Below, piece by piece: positions 24,794-34,438 of a stretch of DNA of 64,000 nucleotides; the stretch's first letter is position 1, and each line of letters opens with the position of its first letter. Made by a program: the position numbers and the translations under genes. Location: the NCBI RefSeq assembly GCF_900115755.1, contig NZ_FOXQ01000011.1, positions 1 through 64,000 of the forward strand. Direction: 5' to 3'. Under the pieces are notes generated by a model. It had not been told where the DNA came from, did no database searches, and worked only from the letters and a program-made list of their open reading frames with translations. Source of the stretch: Parafilimonas terrae (lineage in GTDB: Bacteria > Bacteroidota > Bacteroidia > Chitinophagales > Chitinophagaceae).

Positions 24794-27313
24794 ATGAGAA
24801 TACTTATAATTGGTAATGGAATGGTTGGCCACAAATTCTGTGAAAAGCTGATAAGTAAAAAACTGCCAGGCCTCGAAATAACTGTTTTTGGTGAAGAGCA
24901 ATATGCTGCTTATGACCGTGTACACCTCAGCCGTTTTTTTGAAGGCAAAACCGTTGATGACCTTACCCTGGCGCCTGCCGGATGGTATAAAGAAAATGGC
25001 ATCAACCTGCACCTCGGCGACCCCGTACAGGCCATTAACCGCACGGCCAAACTGGTGCATACCTTTAAAGGTTTTGTGATACACTATGATATCCTGGTGC
25101 TGGCCACAGGGTCTTCCGCTTTCGTGCCGCGCATTGAAGGTGTTGAAAAAGAAGGCGTTTTCCTTTACCGTACTATTGAAGACCTTCATCTTATACAGGC
25201 TTATGCAGCAAAAGCCAAAACAGGGGCCGTTATAGGTGGTGGGCTATTAGGCCTGGAAGCCGCCAAAGCGCTACTCGACCTGGGAATTGCAGATACACAT
25301 GTTATAGAATTTGCCCGGCGGCTAATGCCCCGCCAGTTAGATGAAACCGGCTCCCAAATGCTGATGACTACTCTAACAAGCCTCGGCCTTACTATTCATA
25401 CCGATACCAATACAACCAAGATCATAGGCAAAAAAGCAATTACAGAAATGCAGTTTGCTGATGGCTCCTCTCTTAAAACAGATATGCTGGTTATTTCAGC
25501 AGGTATTAAGCCCCGCGGCGAGCTGGCACTTGAATGTGGCCTGGAAACCGGCATGAATGGAGGCATTGTAGTAAATAATTCCATGCAAACTTCTGATGAA
25601 TCTATATATGCTATTGGTGAATGTGCTTTATATAATGAAATGATCTACGGCCTGGTGGCCCCCGGCTATGAAATGGCAGAGGTAGCAGCACAGGAAATAT
25701 GCGCAATGGTTGACAAAGCCCAATCATCCGCTAGGAAACAATTTACCGGTTTTGATATGAGCACCAAATTAAAACTGGTGGGCACCGATGTTGCCAGTTT
25801 TGGAGACCCTTTTGCCAGCGGTGATGACGTGCGCAATATTGTTTTACAGGACACTGTAAAAGGTATTTATAAAAGGATAAATGTATCAGCCGATGGTAAA
25901 TATTTATTAGGCGGTATTCTCGTGGGCGATGCCTCTCAATACAACCTACTTCTGCAAACCTTCAAAAACAAAATTTTTCTGCCGCCGCATCCTGAAGATT
26001 TGATACTTCCGGCAAGGGAAGCTAAAAAAGATAATGGCGCCGGCATTGTTGCTTTGCCCGATGATGCTTTGATATGCAGTTGTGAAAGTGTTTCCAAATT
26101 AACTATTTGCCAATCGGTTTCAGAAGGTGGCTGTGAAACAGTGGATGCAATTAAAAAATGTACGAAGGCCGGTACGGGCTGCGGTGGTTGCCTGCCTATG
26201 ATTAAAGACCTGATGGTGCATACCATGAAGCAGCATGGAAAATATGTGCGCAATGTATTGTGCGAACATTTTCAATATAGCCGCCAGGAGCTTTTCGACC
26301 TTATAAAAATACATGAGCTTAAAACCTATAATGATGTTTTAGATCAGCTTGGCAATGGTGATGGCTGTGAAATATGTAAACCTGCTGTTTCTTCTATCAT
26401 TGCCAGTTTGTGGAATGAAATGGTGCTTGCAAAAGGCAATGACACCGCCCAGGACAGCAACGACCGTTTTCTTGCCAATATCCAGAAAGGTGGTACCTAC
26501 TCTGTAGTGCCCCGCATCCCCGGCGGTGAAATCACCCCCGAAAAATTAATTGTCATTGGCCAGGTAGCGCAGAAATATGGTTTATATACCAAAATAACAG
26601 GCGGCCAACGTATAGACATGTTTGGTGCACATCTCAGCGACTTGCCTTTCATCTGGGGTGAATTAATTGAAGCGGGCTTTGAAAGCGGCCATGCTTATGG
26701 TAAAGCTTTGCGTACCGTGAAAAGTTGTGTGGGCACAACCTGGTGCCGTTTCGGCTTGCAAGACAGTGTGAGCTTTGCTATACAGGTAGAAGAACGTTAC
26801 CGTGGGCTAAGGGCGCCGCATAAAATAAAGTCTGCCGTTTCAGGTTGCATAAGAGAATGCGCCGAAGCGCAAAGCAAGGATTTCGGCATTATCGCAACCG
26901 AAAAAGGATGGAATTTATATGTATGTGGCAACGGCGGCAGCAAACCACAACATGCCCTGCTGCTGGCAACTGATATAAACAGTGAAACCTGCATTAAATA
27001 CATTGACCGTTTTTTGATGTTTTACATACGCACTGCCGACCCTCTCACCCGCACCGCCACCTGGCTTAACAAAATGGAAGGCGGCATAGATTACCTGCGC
27101 AATGTGGTAGTGAACGACAGCCTTGGGATGGCTGAACAATGGGAACAGGAAATGCAGCAACTGGTGAATGCTTACCAGTGCGAATGGAAAACTGCTATAA
27201 ACAACCCTGAAATAAGAAAGCGTTTCAATCACTTTATAAATGCGCCAGGAGAAAAAGATCCAACCGTGCAGTTTAACCAGCTAAGGGAGCAGAAGAAAGC
27301 TGCCAACTGGTAA
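24794..27313 (+). CDS. nirB: NAD(P)H-dependent nitrite reductase, large subunit
   Basis: The 839-residue protein reduces nitrite to ammonium in the cytoplasm with siroheme and a [4Fe-4S] cluster. In order it has an FAD/NAD-binding domain (MRILIIGNGMVG, then GAVIGGGLLGLEAAKAL near 140-160), BFD-like [2Fe-2S] segments with Cys in CSCES and CTKAGTGCGGCLP, and the sulphite/nitrite reductase half. The siroheme/cluster cysteines are at about 645, 651 (SCVGTTWCRFG), 685 and 689 (SGCIRECAEA). Length is normal for NirB. It starts at the ATG after the paired palindromes and is followed by nirD 69 bases downstream. No nitrate reductase is seen nearby, so external nitrite may be the substrate. Confidence 0.96.
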   Translation: MRILIIGNGMVGHKFCEKLISKKLPGLEITVFGEEQYAAYDRVHLSRFFEGKTVDDLTLAPAGWYKENGINLHLGDPVQAINRTAKLVHTFKGFVIHYDILVLATGSSAFVPRIEGVEKEGVFLYRTIEDLHLIQAYAAKAKTGAVIGGGLLGLEAAKALLDLGIADTHVIEFARRLMPRQLDETGSQMLMTTLTSLGLTIHTDTNTTKIIGKKAITEMQFADGSSLKTDMLVISAGIKPRGELALECGLETGMNGGIVVNNSMQTSDESIYAIGECALYNEMIYGLVAPGYEMAEVAAQEICAMVDKAQSSARKQFTGFDMSTKLKLVGTDVASFGDPFASGDDVRNIVLQDTVKGIYKRINVSADGKYLLGGILVGDASQYNLLLQTFKNKIFLPPHPEDLILPAREAKKDNGAGIVALPDDALICSCESVSKLTICQSVSEGGCETVDAIKKCTKAGTGCGGCLPMIKDLMVHTMKQHGKYVRNVLCEHFQYSRQELFDLIKIHELKTYNDVLDQLGNGDGCEICKPAVSSIIASLWNEMVLAKGNDTAQDSNDRFLANIQKGGTYSVVPRIPGGEITPEKLIVIGQVAQKYGLYTKITGGQRIDMFGAHLSDLPFIWGELIEAGFESGHAYGKALRTVKSCVGTTWCRFGLQDSVSFAIQVEERYRGLRAPHKIKSAVSGCIRECAEAQSKDFGIIATEKGWNLYVCGNGGSKPQHALLLATDINSETCIKYIDRFLMFYIRTADPLTRTATWLNKMEGGIDYLRNVVVNDSLGMAEQWEQEMQQLVNAYQCEWKTAINNPEIRKRFNHFINAPGEKDPTVQFNQLREQKKAANW

Positions 27314-27382
27314 AAAGTTCTCTTGATTAGAAATAAAAAGGACTCTACGATTTGCCTGCCATCAACCAAAAAAACAACAACC

Positions 27383-27751
27383 ATGATGCTACATGAAGCC
27401 AATGTAAAAAAAAGTAACTGGTTCGCTGCCTGCCGCGTGGAAGACGTGGCAGAGAACGGCGGCGTTTGTGTAAAATATGAAGACACGCAGATAGCGCTAT
27501 TCTATTTTACCCGCCGCAATGAATGGTACGCCACGCAAAACGAATGCCCGCATAAAAAGCAAATGGCTTTAAGCCGCGGCATGATCGGCACTAAAAGCGA
27601 TGAACCGAAAGTAGCCTGCCCGTTTCACAAAAAAACATTTTCGCTGGCCACGGGCGAATGTTTAAGCGGCGATGAATGCGCTATTAAAACTTACCCGGTA
27701 AAAGTGGAGCACGGCATTGTGTTTATCGGCGTAGGTGAAACAATAGAATGA
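27383..27751 (+). CDS. nirD: nitrite reductase small subunit, Rieske-type
   Basis: From the ATG at 27383 the product is 122 residues, beginning MMLHEANVKKSNWFAACRVE. The Rieske ligands are present: ECPHKKQMAL (Cys and His) and VACPFHKKTFSLATGEC (Cys and His). The sequence ending IKTYPVKVEHGIVFI is typical of NirD. A longer start at TTG 27323 would add 20 poorly conserved residues and is rejected. It pairs with NirB, directly upstream. The 231 bases between nirD and the next gene contain no recognised element. Confidence 0.93.
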   Translation: MMLHEANVKKSNWFAACRVEDVAENGGVCVKYEDTQIALFYFTRRNEWYATQNECPHKKQMALSRGMIGTKSDEPKVACPFHKKTFSLATGECLSGDECAIKTYPVKVEHGIVFIGVGETIE

Positions 27752-27982
27752 TGCAGGGCATTATTTAATTTTTGTAACAGGCTATTCGCAGTTGGCAGGT
27801 TACGATTTTCAGGAGTTTCAACACTTGCGCAGCTAAGGTTTCCGCTTGCAGATACGCCGCCAGACGCAAGAACGTTAGACCGGTAGCATTAAAAGCATCA
27901 TTATAAAAATCATTCTTCAATTAACATCAACATCAAACAACATTTCTTCAAACCAATTGCTAATAATTAAAAATTAAAACTT

Positions 27983-28807
27983 ATGGACTATGTATCTCCC
28001 AAAGAAGTAGCCGGCGCCATGATGAATGCCGCCGTTACCAAATCATCGTTACCGGTAAAAGACCTGCTTATCCGCAGCATGCTTTCAGGTGCATTACTGG
28101 CAATCTCTGTTGTGCTGGCATTTGCAGCAGTAACGCAAACAAAAATTCCGCTCATCGGCGCTATAGTTTTCCCGGTTGGCTTTGTAATTATTATCGCACT
28201 TGGCCTTGAACTGGTAACTGGCAGTTTTGCACTGGTACCGCTTGCTTTTCTTGAAAAGAAGATAAGCGCCGGCACTATGCTTAAAAACCTGCTTTGGGTT
28301 TTTACAGGTAATCTTATCGGCAGCCTGTTGTTTGCTTTTTTTTACTGGGCTGCTTCAACGCAGATGGGAACAAGCACTGCGCCAGGTGCAGTAGAACAAA
28401 TGATGGTTACCGTTGCCGAAAAGAAAACCATTGCTTATGCACAAATTGGTACAGCAGGCTTGGCAACTGCATTTGTAAAAGCTATTCTCTGTAACTGGAT
28501 GGTTTGCATGGGTGTGGTGATGGGGCTTACATCAAAATCAACCATTGGCAAAATACTTTGTGCGGGCATGCCTATTTTTATCTTCTTCGCTTTAGGTTAT
28601 GAACACGCTGTTGTAAACATGTTTGTAATACCAGCAGGAATAATGTTTGGCGCCAAAGTTTCCATTAGTGACTGGTGGCTGTATAACCAGCTTATTGTAA
28701 CTGCCGGCAATATAGTTGGCGGGCTTGTATTTACAGGCATGGCCGTTTATTATACACACGGAAAACAAACAGAAGACCAGGAACTGATGCTGCAAAAAGC
28801 TGCATAA
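27983..28807 (+). CDS. nirC: formate/nitrite transporter family channel (NirC-like)
   Basis: The 274-residue membrane protein starts MDYVSPKEVAGAMMNAAVTK and has six predicted membrane helices. The FNT signatures GLELVTGSFA and KAILCNWMVCMGVV are present. The family forms pentameric channels for nitrite, formate or hydrosulphide. Its position after nirB and nirD makes nitrite uptake (or export) the likely role. The symbol rests on context; FocA-type formate transport cannot be excluded by sequence alone. Confidence 0.9.
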   Translation: MDYVSPKEVAGAMMNAAVTKSSLPVKDLLIRSMLSGALLAISVVLAFAAVTQTKIPLIGAIVFPVGFVIIIALGLELVTGSFALVPLAFLEKKISAGTMLKNLLWVFTGNLIGSLLFAFFYWAASTQMGTSTAPGAVEQMMVTVAEKKTIAYAQIGTAGLATAFVKAILCNWMVCMGVVMGLTSKSTIGKILCAGMPIFIFFALGYEHAVVNMFVIPAGIMFGAKVSISDWWLYNQLIVTAGNIVGGLVFTGMAVYYTHGKQTEDQELMLQKAA

Positions 28808-28907
28808 CTAAAAAGCAGCCTGGCTACATTTTATAGGAATTTATTCTAAAACAAGTGTGCATTTTCTATCTAAAAATGCAGATGATATTTATTGTCAATT
28901 ATTCAAT

Positions 28908-30266
28908 ATGAAACCAATATTTAAAACCATAATTTTCGGGTTAACAGCTTCCTGCTTTTATAGTACCGCATCGGCGCAATTAACCGTATCGGCACAACTA
29001 CGTACAAGAACAGAATACCGCGACGGCCTGGGAGCGCCTTTGCCAAAAGATGAAAACCCGGCACTGTTTACTTCACAACGCACAAGATTATCTGCTGGCT
29101 TCAGCACTTACCGGTTGAAATTAGGTATAACAATACAGGACGTGAGGGTTTGGGGGCAGGATGGTTCGACCATTAACCGCACTACAACGCAGGATAATAA
29201 CGGGTTAATGTTGCATGAGGCCTGGGCGGAAATTGGCCTTACAGATACGTCTAATAAAAGATACAGCATAGCCCTTAAATTAGGCAGGCAGGAAATAATT
29301 TATGATGACGAGCGATTGATGGGTAATCTCGACTGGCCGCAGCCGGCACGCCGTCATGATGCGGCTTTGCTGCAATTCAATTCAAACCAATGGATGATAC
29401 ACGCTGGTTTTGCATTTAACCAGAATAAAGAAAATGCAAGCGATACAAAATATAACCCAACGCCTGCCGGTAACTATGCAGCCAATACAAACGGCGGCAG
29501 TATGTATAAAAGTTTTGAATACCTCTATGCCGGCAGAAAGTATGAACAGGGAAATATTTCGTTTTTATTCTTTAGCGACCAGTTCAGTAAATATCATAAC
29601 GACATTACAAATGATGTGCCTTCAAAAGTTTGGGATAATGGTACATGGACAAGGTTTACAACAGGGTTTTATACGATAAATAATTTTAATAAAATAAACG
29701 TCTCTGCTTCGGCATACTACCAGTTTGGAGAAAATGCATCAGGAGAAAAATTATCAGCAGCCTTGTTATCTGCCAACGCGTTTTATAAAGTGAATAAAAA
29801 GTTTAGCGTTGGCCCCGGCATTGATTATACTACAGGTGGTTCAAGCGGCAATAAAAGCAATGCTTTTGACCCGCTCTATGGAACGCCGCATAAATTCTGG
29901 GGATTGATGGATTATTTTTATGCAGGCAGTGGTTTTGGCAATAAAGGCTTGATGGATTATTATCTGAAAGCAAAGTATGCAGCATCTTCATCATGCTCGT
30001 TTACAGCGGGCGTTCACCAGTTTAACAGCAGCAGTTCTGTATATAACAACAACGGTGATAAAATGAGCCTCAATCTTGGAACCGAAGCAGACATCACCGC
30101 CAACTATGCACTTACTAAAATAATAGGCTTCGAGGCAGGTTACAGCCATTTTTTTTCCACGGCATCGCTGACATCGCCTGGTGTAAAAAATATAACGAAT
30201 GCGCAAAGCAATAATAACTGGGCTTACCTGATGATAAAGATTCAGCCATCTTTTAATTTTAAATAA
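28908..30266 (+). CDS. outer-membrane porin, alginate-export-like
   Basis: From the ATG at 28908 the product is 452 residues with a signal peptide ending near TASAQ. The mature protein is rich in alternating aromatic/polar strands typical of a beta barrel and ends in Phe (MIKIQPSFNFK, with aromatic near the end). Motifs such as AQLRTRTEYRDG, LHEAWAEIGL, KLGRQEIIYDDERLMGNLDW and RRHDAALLQF match the alginate export/AlgE-like family that is common beside nitrogen-metabolism genes in Bacteroidota. It probably lets nitrite or nitrate cross the outer membrane, by inference. It follows the FNT channel by 100 bases and a terminator closes the cluster. Confidence 0.85.
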   Translation: MKPIFKTIIFGLTASCFYSTASAQLTVSAQLRTRTEYRDGLGAPLPKDENPALFTSQRTRLSAGFSTYRLKLGITIQDVRVWGQDGSTINRTTTQDNNGLMLHEAWAEIGLTDTSNKRYSIALKLGRQEIIYDDERLMGNLDWPQPARRHDAALLQFNSNQWMIHAGFAFNQNKENASDTKYNPTPAGNYAANTNGGSMYKSFEYLYAGRKYEQGNISFLFFSDQFSKYHNDITNDVPSKVWDNGTWTRFTTGFYTINNFNKINVSASAYYQFGENASGEKLSAALLSANAFYKVNKKFSVGPGIDYTTGGSSGNKSNAFDPLYGTPHKFWGLMDYFYAGSGFGNKGLMDYYLKAKYAASSSCSFTAGVHQFNSSSSVYNNNGDKMSLNLGTEADITANYALTKIIGFEAGYSHFFSTASLTSPGVKNITNAQSNNNWAYLMIKIQPSFNFK

Positions 30267-30296
30267 CGACACATAACACATCAACGGTGTTTTAAT

Positions 30297-30331
30297 AATA
30301 ATACCTGCAATATTTGATTGCAGGTATTATT
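30297..30331. terminator. bidirectional terminator-type hairpin
   Basis: AATAATACCTGCAAT and ATTGCAGGTATTATT form a perfect 15-bp stem with a short loop between the convergent genes ending at 30266 and 30355. Runs of T beyond the stem are short in both directions. Confidence 0.65.
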
Positions 30332-30354
30332 ATAACAGGTTGAGAAAGGCCAAA

Positions 30355-32394
30355 CTACTTCGCTTCCTTCACTTCAATCAAAAGATTCTTTTTAAAGCTA
30401 ATTTTTAGCTTAGGATTATCGCCGTTAATTATTCCAAGGTTATTATTATTTACATAATCATAAACGCTGTATTTTTTACCTGCAGCTAACCCTCTTAATT
30501 CAACTTCGCCATTAAAATCTGCGTTGTAAAAACTGTAATACATAGTGTCGCCTTTTTGTATGCAATATGTTTCAGGATCATCGTAACCAATATCATATAA
30601 TTCTCCGCGAAAGATGCCTTTGCTTAACATCTTTTCATTATAAATATTCAGCCACTTTTCAAACAGCTTTTCCTTTTCCGGTGTTAATAAATTTTCATCC
30701 TTACTTTTTACGCCGGTTGCAGGATAAACAAATTTTGTTCCCGGCACCGCGCCAATACCAATTTGCGAAGCAAAATCTTCTTTGGTATCTGTAAGCTCAA
30801 CATGATCACCAAAATAAGCCGTCTGCGGCATCAACGCCTTATATATTTTATTCTTTAACCGCACCTGCCAGCTACTGGTTGGATCGCTTGCTACAAACTG
30901 GTTGGCATAAGGCATGTGATAAAAATTCATCACATCGCCGCACGGGCAAAATTCAATCACCGCATCTGGTTTTATACTTTTTGCCGTTTCATAAATTACC
31001 TTAAACAGCAATGGCAGCTTTTCAAAGCTTTGTTCAGGATAGTCAATATTATGATCGCCATAATCGGGCGCGCATGCATTCATATACTGGCCATCTAATT
31101 TCAGTGCATCAAAACCCCAATCCTGCATAAACATTTTTACAGTGTTCCTTGTTTCTTCAATTACTGCTTTATCGGTTGGCGACATATAATAAGCATCCCA
31201 CCACGTTATATATTGCGGCGCCCCGTTTTCCTGCTGCAACAAAATATCAGGATGTGTTTTCAAGACTTTACTGCCAGGATCTGCAGCCATGGGCGCCCAC
31301 CATAATACAGCTTTCATTCCCTGTGCATGAATGCTGTCGACAAAGGCTTTCATCTCTGCATCACCGCCAGGAAAATGTTCTTTATTTGTATGCCAGTCGC
31401 CTTCCGCCTGCTGATAACCATCATCCAGCCCAACCCATTTAAACCCGAGTTCTTTTACTTTGGGCAGCGTATTTAAAATCTCCTTTAAAGTAAAATCCCT
31501 TTCATAACCCCATGCGCACCAGATTGGCTCAAACGCAGCAGGTTCAGCAGTTGCAGCCCGTATGCCTTTTGTTTGCATGAAGTTTGAAAAGTTGCGCAAC
31601 GCAGCAAAACAATCCTTTTGATGCACGCTTATAAAAGTTTCAAAAGTGTTCAGCGTATCATTTGGTTTTAAAATTTCCGGTTCGGGATAATCATACCGCA
31701 CACTCATGTTTGCAGCATCTGCATATTGATCAAAATCTATCGGCAATGAAACAAGTTTGGCAACAGCTTCCGTATTGCCAATTGCAATCCCTGCATCTCT
31801 TCTCCATAAATCAATAACAGGAATGCCGCCGCCATAATCTGAAGCATTCATGCCCATAAAATTTTTTTCATAAAAACCGCGATTAACTTTTTGAACCCAG
31901 TCGCGCCGGTCTGCATGCGAACTGCCCTGGAAACTCCAGAATGCTGTTGTATCGCTTGACGGCAATACATTGTATTCGTTATTCACCCATTGTATAACAG
32001 GCAATTCTTTATTGCTTTTATTGATGTATTGCACATTGAAATAAGCCGCATCGGGAAAATTATTATAAACTTTTATAGAAAGTATCTTATCAATATGATT
32101 GATGTTATCTGATCCGAAAAATTTCCATTCAACGCCATTACCTGCAGCATCGTTAATGGTATTTCTTTCTTTTTTTATAAGATGAAATTCTTTTGCTGTG
32201 AAATATTTTGTTTGAATATATTCTGATGAAGAAAAGCTATTGATTAATGGTTTCGCATTATTGAACGTTGCATTCACTTTTGTTTGCAAAACATCATTCA
32301 CTTCAATTTTTAAATTCTGATTGGTGATAATAGTTTGCGCTGATGCGATGCAAATGATGCAGCAATTTAAAAATGTTACTAATAGTTTATTCAT
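30355..32394 (-). CDS. exported alpha-galactosidase-like glycoside hydrolase (GH36/GH27 clan)
   Basis: The 679-residue protein has a signal peptide (MNKLLVTFLNCCIICIASAQ). A beta-sandwich N-terminal domain runs to about 290, a TIM barrel follows, and a small C-terminal beta domain closes the protein. The barrel carries KWVGLDDGYQQAEGDWHTN and the nucleophile segment DALKLDGQYM (Asp near 434). A second Asp in FVASDPTSSWQ (near 504) is the likely acid/base, as in clan GH-D. Substrate could be alpha-galactosides or alpha-N-acetylgalactosaminides; the latter suits the neighbouring galactosamine-type enzymes but is inference. It is downstream of the amidohydrolase gene on the same strand, with a palindrome between them. 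Confidence 0.85.
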   Translation of the reverse strand: MNKLLVTFLNCCIICIASAQTIITNQNLKIEVNDVLQTKVNATFNNAKPLINSFSSSEYIQTKYFTAKEFHLIKKERNTINDAAGNGVEWKFFGSDNINHIDKILSIKVYNNFPDAAYFNVQYINKSNKELPVIQWVNNEYNVLPSSDTTAFWSFQGSSHADRRDWVQKVNRGFYEKNFMGMNASDYGGGIPVIDLWRRDAGIAIGNTEAVAKLVSLPIDFDQYADAANMSVRYDYPEPEILKPNDTLNTFETFISVHQKDCFAALRNFSNFMQTKGIRAATAEPAAFEPIWCAWGYERDFTLKEILNTLPKVKELGFKWVGLDDGYQQAEGDWHTNKEHFPGGDAEMKAFVDSIHAQGMKAVLWWAPMAADPGSKVLKTHPDILLQQENGAPQYITWWDAYYMSPTDKAVIEETRNTVKMFMQDWGFDALKLDGQYMNACAPDYGDHNIDYPEQSFEKLPLLFKVIYETAKSIKPDAVIEFCPCGDVMNFYHMPYANQFVASDPTSSWQVRLKNKIYKALMPQTAYFGDHVELTDTKEDFASQIGIGAVPGTKFVYPATGVKSKDENLLTPEKEKLFEKWLNIYNEKMLSKGIFRGELYDIGYDDPETYCIQKGDTMYYSFYNADFNGEVELRGLAAGKKYSVYDYVNNNNLGIINGDNPKLKISFKKNLLIEVKEAK

Positions 32395-32410
32395 TCCTGA
32401 ATGGTTTTAT

Positions 32411-32440
32411 TTGTGTCTTTGTGTCTTCATGGTTCAAAAC
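32411..32440. repeat. CTTTGTG-type intergenic repeat, copy 1
   Basis: The stretch contains TTGTGTCTTTGTGTCTTCAT followed by GGTTCAAAAC. A related stretch lies at 51759-51790 (TTCTTTGTGTTCTTTGTG then GCTCAAAA). Both are intergenic. Similar phrases are, to my recollection, common in Chitinophagaceae-type genomes. Confidence 0.5.
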
Positions 32441-32467
32441 AAAAGCTGTCAAGACTAAAGGTTGGGC

Positions 32468-32500
32468 AAAACCTATAAGGTTTATAAACCTTATAGGTTT
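32468..32500. repeat. perfect palindrome at the amidohydrolase stop codon
   Basis: AAACCTATAAGGTTTA and TAAACCTTATAGGTTT form a perfect inverted repeat of about 32 bases. The last bases overlap the TAA stop codon (32499-32501) of the upstream minus-strand gene. There is no T run. It may be a repeat element or an mRNA hairpin between the amidohydrolase and glycosidase genes. Confidence 0.7.
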
Positions 32501-33578
32501 ATCTGTATTCGTTCATGATCTTTTCCGCATTCTTTCTGTATAACTTTTCCAGTACTTCTTCAGGCAAATCCAATCCATATAAAGCCCAATGGTAATTGAA
32601 CATTTCCGTTTCATAAAAATGCTCATCAGCGCTTTCCAAAATCCTGAAAGTAGTTAAATACATGTGTTCTTCAGGGCTATTATCTGTGCCATACAATAAC
32701 CTGTCCTGGTATTTTGTAATAAAAGCAGCCGCATACCTTGGCACCGGCGCAATCTCCGCATAACGTGCTGCGATATCAGCATATAAGTTTGGATACTTAT
32801 CCAGCATATCACCCAAGACTTGTAAATTAGAACAGGAGTTTGCCAAATGGCAGGCAATAAAAATTGTTGAAGGATTATCACGCACAGCATTTTCCAACGA
32901 TTTAATCAATGCATCATGGCCAAGCTTTCCTGGCTTATTCGTATCTACATGCCATTTGGCTGCATTCATTAAACCATCATTCGTGCTGTCGGGTGTTTCA
33001 TACATCCATTCATCTTCCGCCACATGAATGCTTATGGGTATATGCAGCGCTGCACATTTTTCAAGCAATGGCTTCATCTGCGGATCATCAATATGCAAAC
33101 CCTTTCCCGGCGTTGGTTTTGAATACAATTCGCCTTCACCTTTATCACCCAATTCACCCACACCTTTAGCTCCTTTTTTATAGCATCTTTCCAATTCCTG
33201 CACTGCATGTTTTTGCCAGCCGGTAGTGCCATAACCTGTATAATCAAACCCGCACCATAGCTCAAACCTGTCCGGATGCTTACTGTATTTTTCAACGGCG
33301 CTGTCAAAACCTTTGCCGGTTGCATAAGTGAACACCATTGTTTTCTGAATATTCATTTTATCCATCAGCTTAACCCAGTCATCAACATCATTTTGTGTTT
33401 GCACATAATCATGTGAATGCATATCGATAATTGGAAAAGCAGCTTTCTGTATATTGGCAGTTGGTGTTTTGTAAATAGATACAGGCCTGTAATTATTCAA
33501 TAATAAATTATCAGCCTTCGTTTGTGCGAAAGAGTAATGCACAAAAATGAATGTGAAAACAACCAGTAATTTTTTCAT
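32499..33578 (-). CDS. exported amidohydrolase, TIM-barrel (amidohydrolase-2 type)
   Basis: From the ATG at 33576-33578 the product is 359 residues with a signal peptide ending HYSFAQ. The metal-site start FPIIDMHSHDYVQTQ (His-x-His), a central HVAED (His), IFIACHLANSC (His) and the late DNSPEEH (Asp) fit the amidohydrolase superfamily. The exported form is probably periplasmic. It is therefore not the cytoplasmic GlcNAc/GalNAc-6-phosphate deacetylase that the pathway would need, despite the shared superfamily. Substrate is unknown. It is 44 bases after the aldolase gene, in the same series. Confidence 0.8.
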   Translation of the reverse strand: MKKLLVVFTFIFVHYSFAQTKADNLLLNNYRPVSIYKTPTANIQKAAFPIIDMHSHDYVQTQNDVDDWVKLMDKMNIQKTMVFTYATGKGFDSAVEKYSKHPDRFELWCGFDYTGYGTTGWQKHAVQELERCYKKGAKGVGELGDKGEGELYSKPTPGKGLHIDDPQMKPLLEKCAALHIPISIHVAEDEWMYETPDSTNDGLMNAAKWHVDTNKPGKLGHDALIKSLENAVRDNPSTIFIACHLANSCSNLQVLGDMLDKYPNLYADIAARYAEIAPVPRYAAAFITKYQDRLLYGTDNSPEEHMYLTTFRILESADEHFYETEMFNYHWALYGLDLPEEVLEKLYRKNAEKIMNEYR

Positions 33579-33622
33579 AATGCAAACTGCTTTAGAGATT
33601 TTAGTCATTGATCCGCCAATGC

Positions 33623-34438
33623 TTAAACATTGACCACATCAAGTTTCCTGACAATCAAATCCTTCACTGCATCAATCGCTTTTGGAAACACTTTACGCAG
33701 GTCAATCTCATCGCTTTCAGCCAATAACGATTGCAACTTTTTCATAAATGTGTTTTTTGTTTCTGTCGCAAGATTGATCTTGCTGATGCCATTGCGAATA
33801 GCTTCCTGCAACTGCTCGCCGGGAATACCGCTGCTGCCGTGCAAGACCAATGCACAATTCACTGCAGCTCTGATTTCCTTTAAGCGGTCAATGCGCAGCT
33901 TTGGTATTTCTTTATAAAAGCCATGCGCATTTCCAATGGCAACTGCTAATGCATTAATACCTGTTGCTTCTACAAAACGTTTCGCGTCATCAGCGCCCGT
34001 TGGTTCAAATGTATGTGACTGATTGAGCTTAGCTATGTAACCCAGTTCAGCTTCAACATTTGCATTATAATGCTCAGCAATTTTTACAGCCTCTTTTGTA
34101 ATGCGCACATTTTCATCAAATGGTTTTTCACTGGCATCAATCATCACACTGTCAAAACCGGCATCAAGACATTTTGTAACAATTTTAATACTGCTTCCAT
34201 GATCGAGATGCACCCAGCCTTCCACACCAAATTCTTTCAACATAACCCTTGCCATTGCAACAGCAGGTTGAATGCCGAGATATTGTAAAGAGCTTTCACT
34301 TAATTGTAAAATAAGACAGCTGTTGGTTTGCTTTGCCGCCAGCAACAATCCCTTTAATGTTTCAAAATTGTAAAAATTAACTGCCAGCAACGCTTTGCCT
34401 TCTTTGGTACAGGCAGCCAGCTTTTCTTTCATCGTCAT
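33623..34438 (-). CDS. class II fructose/tagatose-bisphosphate aldolase family
   Basis: The 271-residue protein has the zinc-aldolase motifs WVHLDHGSSIKIVTKCLDAG, VMIDASEKPFDENV, VEAELGYI, ALAVAIGNAHGFYK and LVLHGSSGIPGEQLQEAIRN with GISKINLATE. Length matches the short GatY/KbaY and FbaA-like group. In the neighbouring context (SIS isomerase, PfkB kinase, DeoR) it would cleave tagatose 1,6-bisphosphate to dihydroxyacetone phosphate and glyceraldehyde 3-phosphate. Sequence alone cannot separate that from fructose bisphosphate. It overlaps the kinase gene by four bases (ATGA), so expression is coupled. Confidence 0.9.
   Translation of the reverse strand: MTMKEKLAACTKEGKALLAVNFYNFETLKGLLLAAKQTNSCLILQLSESSLQYLGIQPAVAMARVMLKEFGVEGWVHLDHGSSIKIVTKCLDAGFDSVMIDASEKPFDENVRITKEAVKIAEHYNANVEAELGYIAKLNQSHTFEPTGADDAKRFVEATGINALAVAIGNAHGFYKEIPKLRIDRLKEIRAAVNCALVLHGSSGIPGEQLQEAIRNGISKINLATETKNTFMKKLQSLLAESDEIDLRKVFPKAIDAVKDLIVRKLDVVNV

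Noticed and set aside
32499-33578. Amidohydrolase as the GalNAc-6-phosphate deacetylase AgaA
   Set aside because: It has a signal peptide and the amidohydrolase-2 pattern, so it cannot act on a cytoplasmic sugar phosphate.
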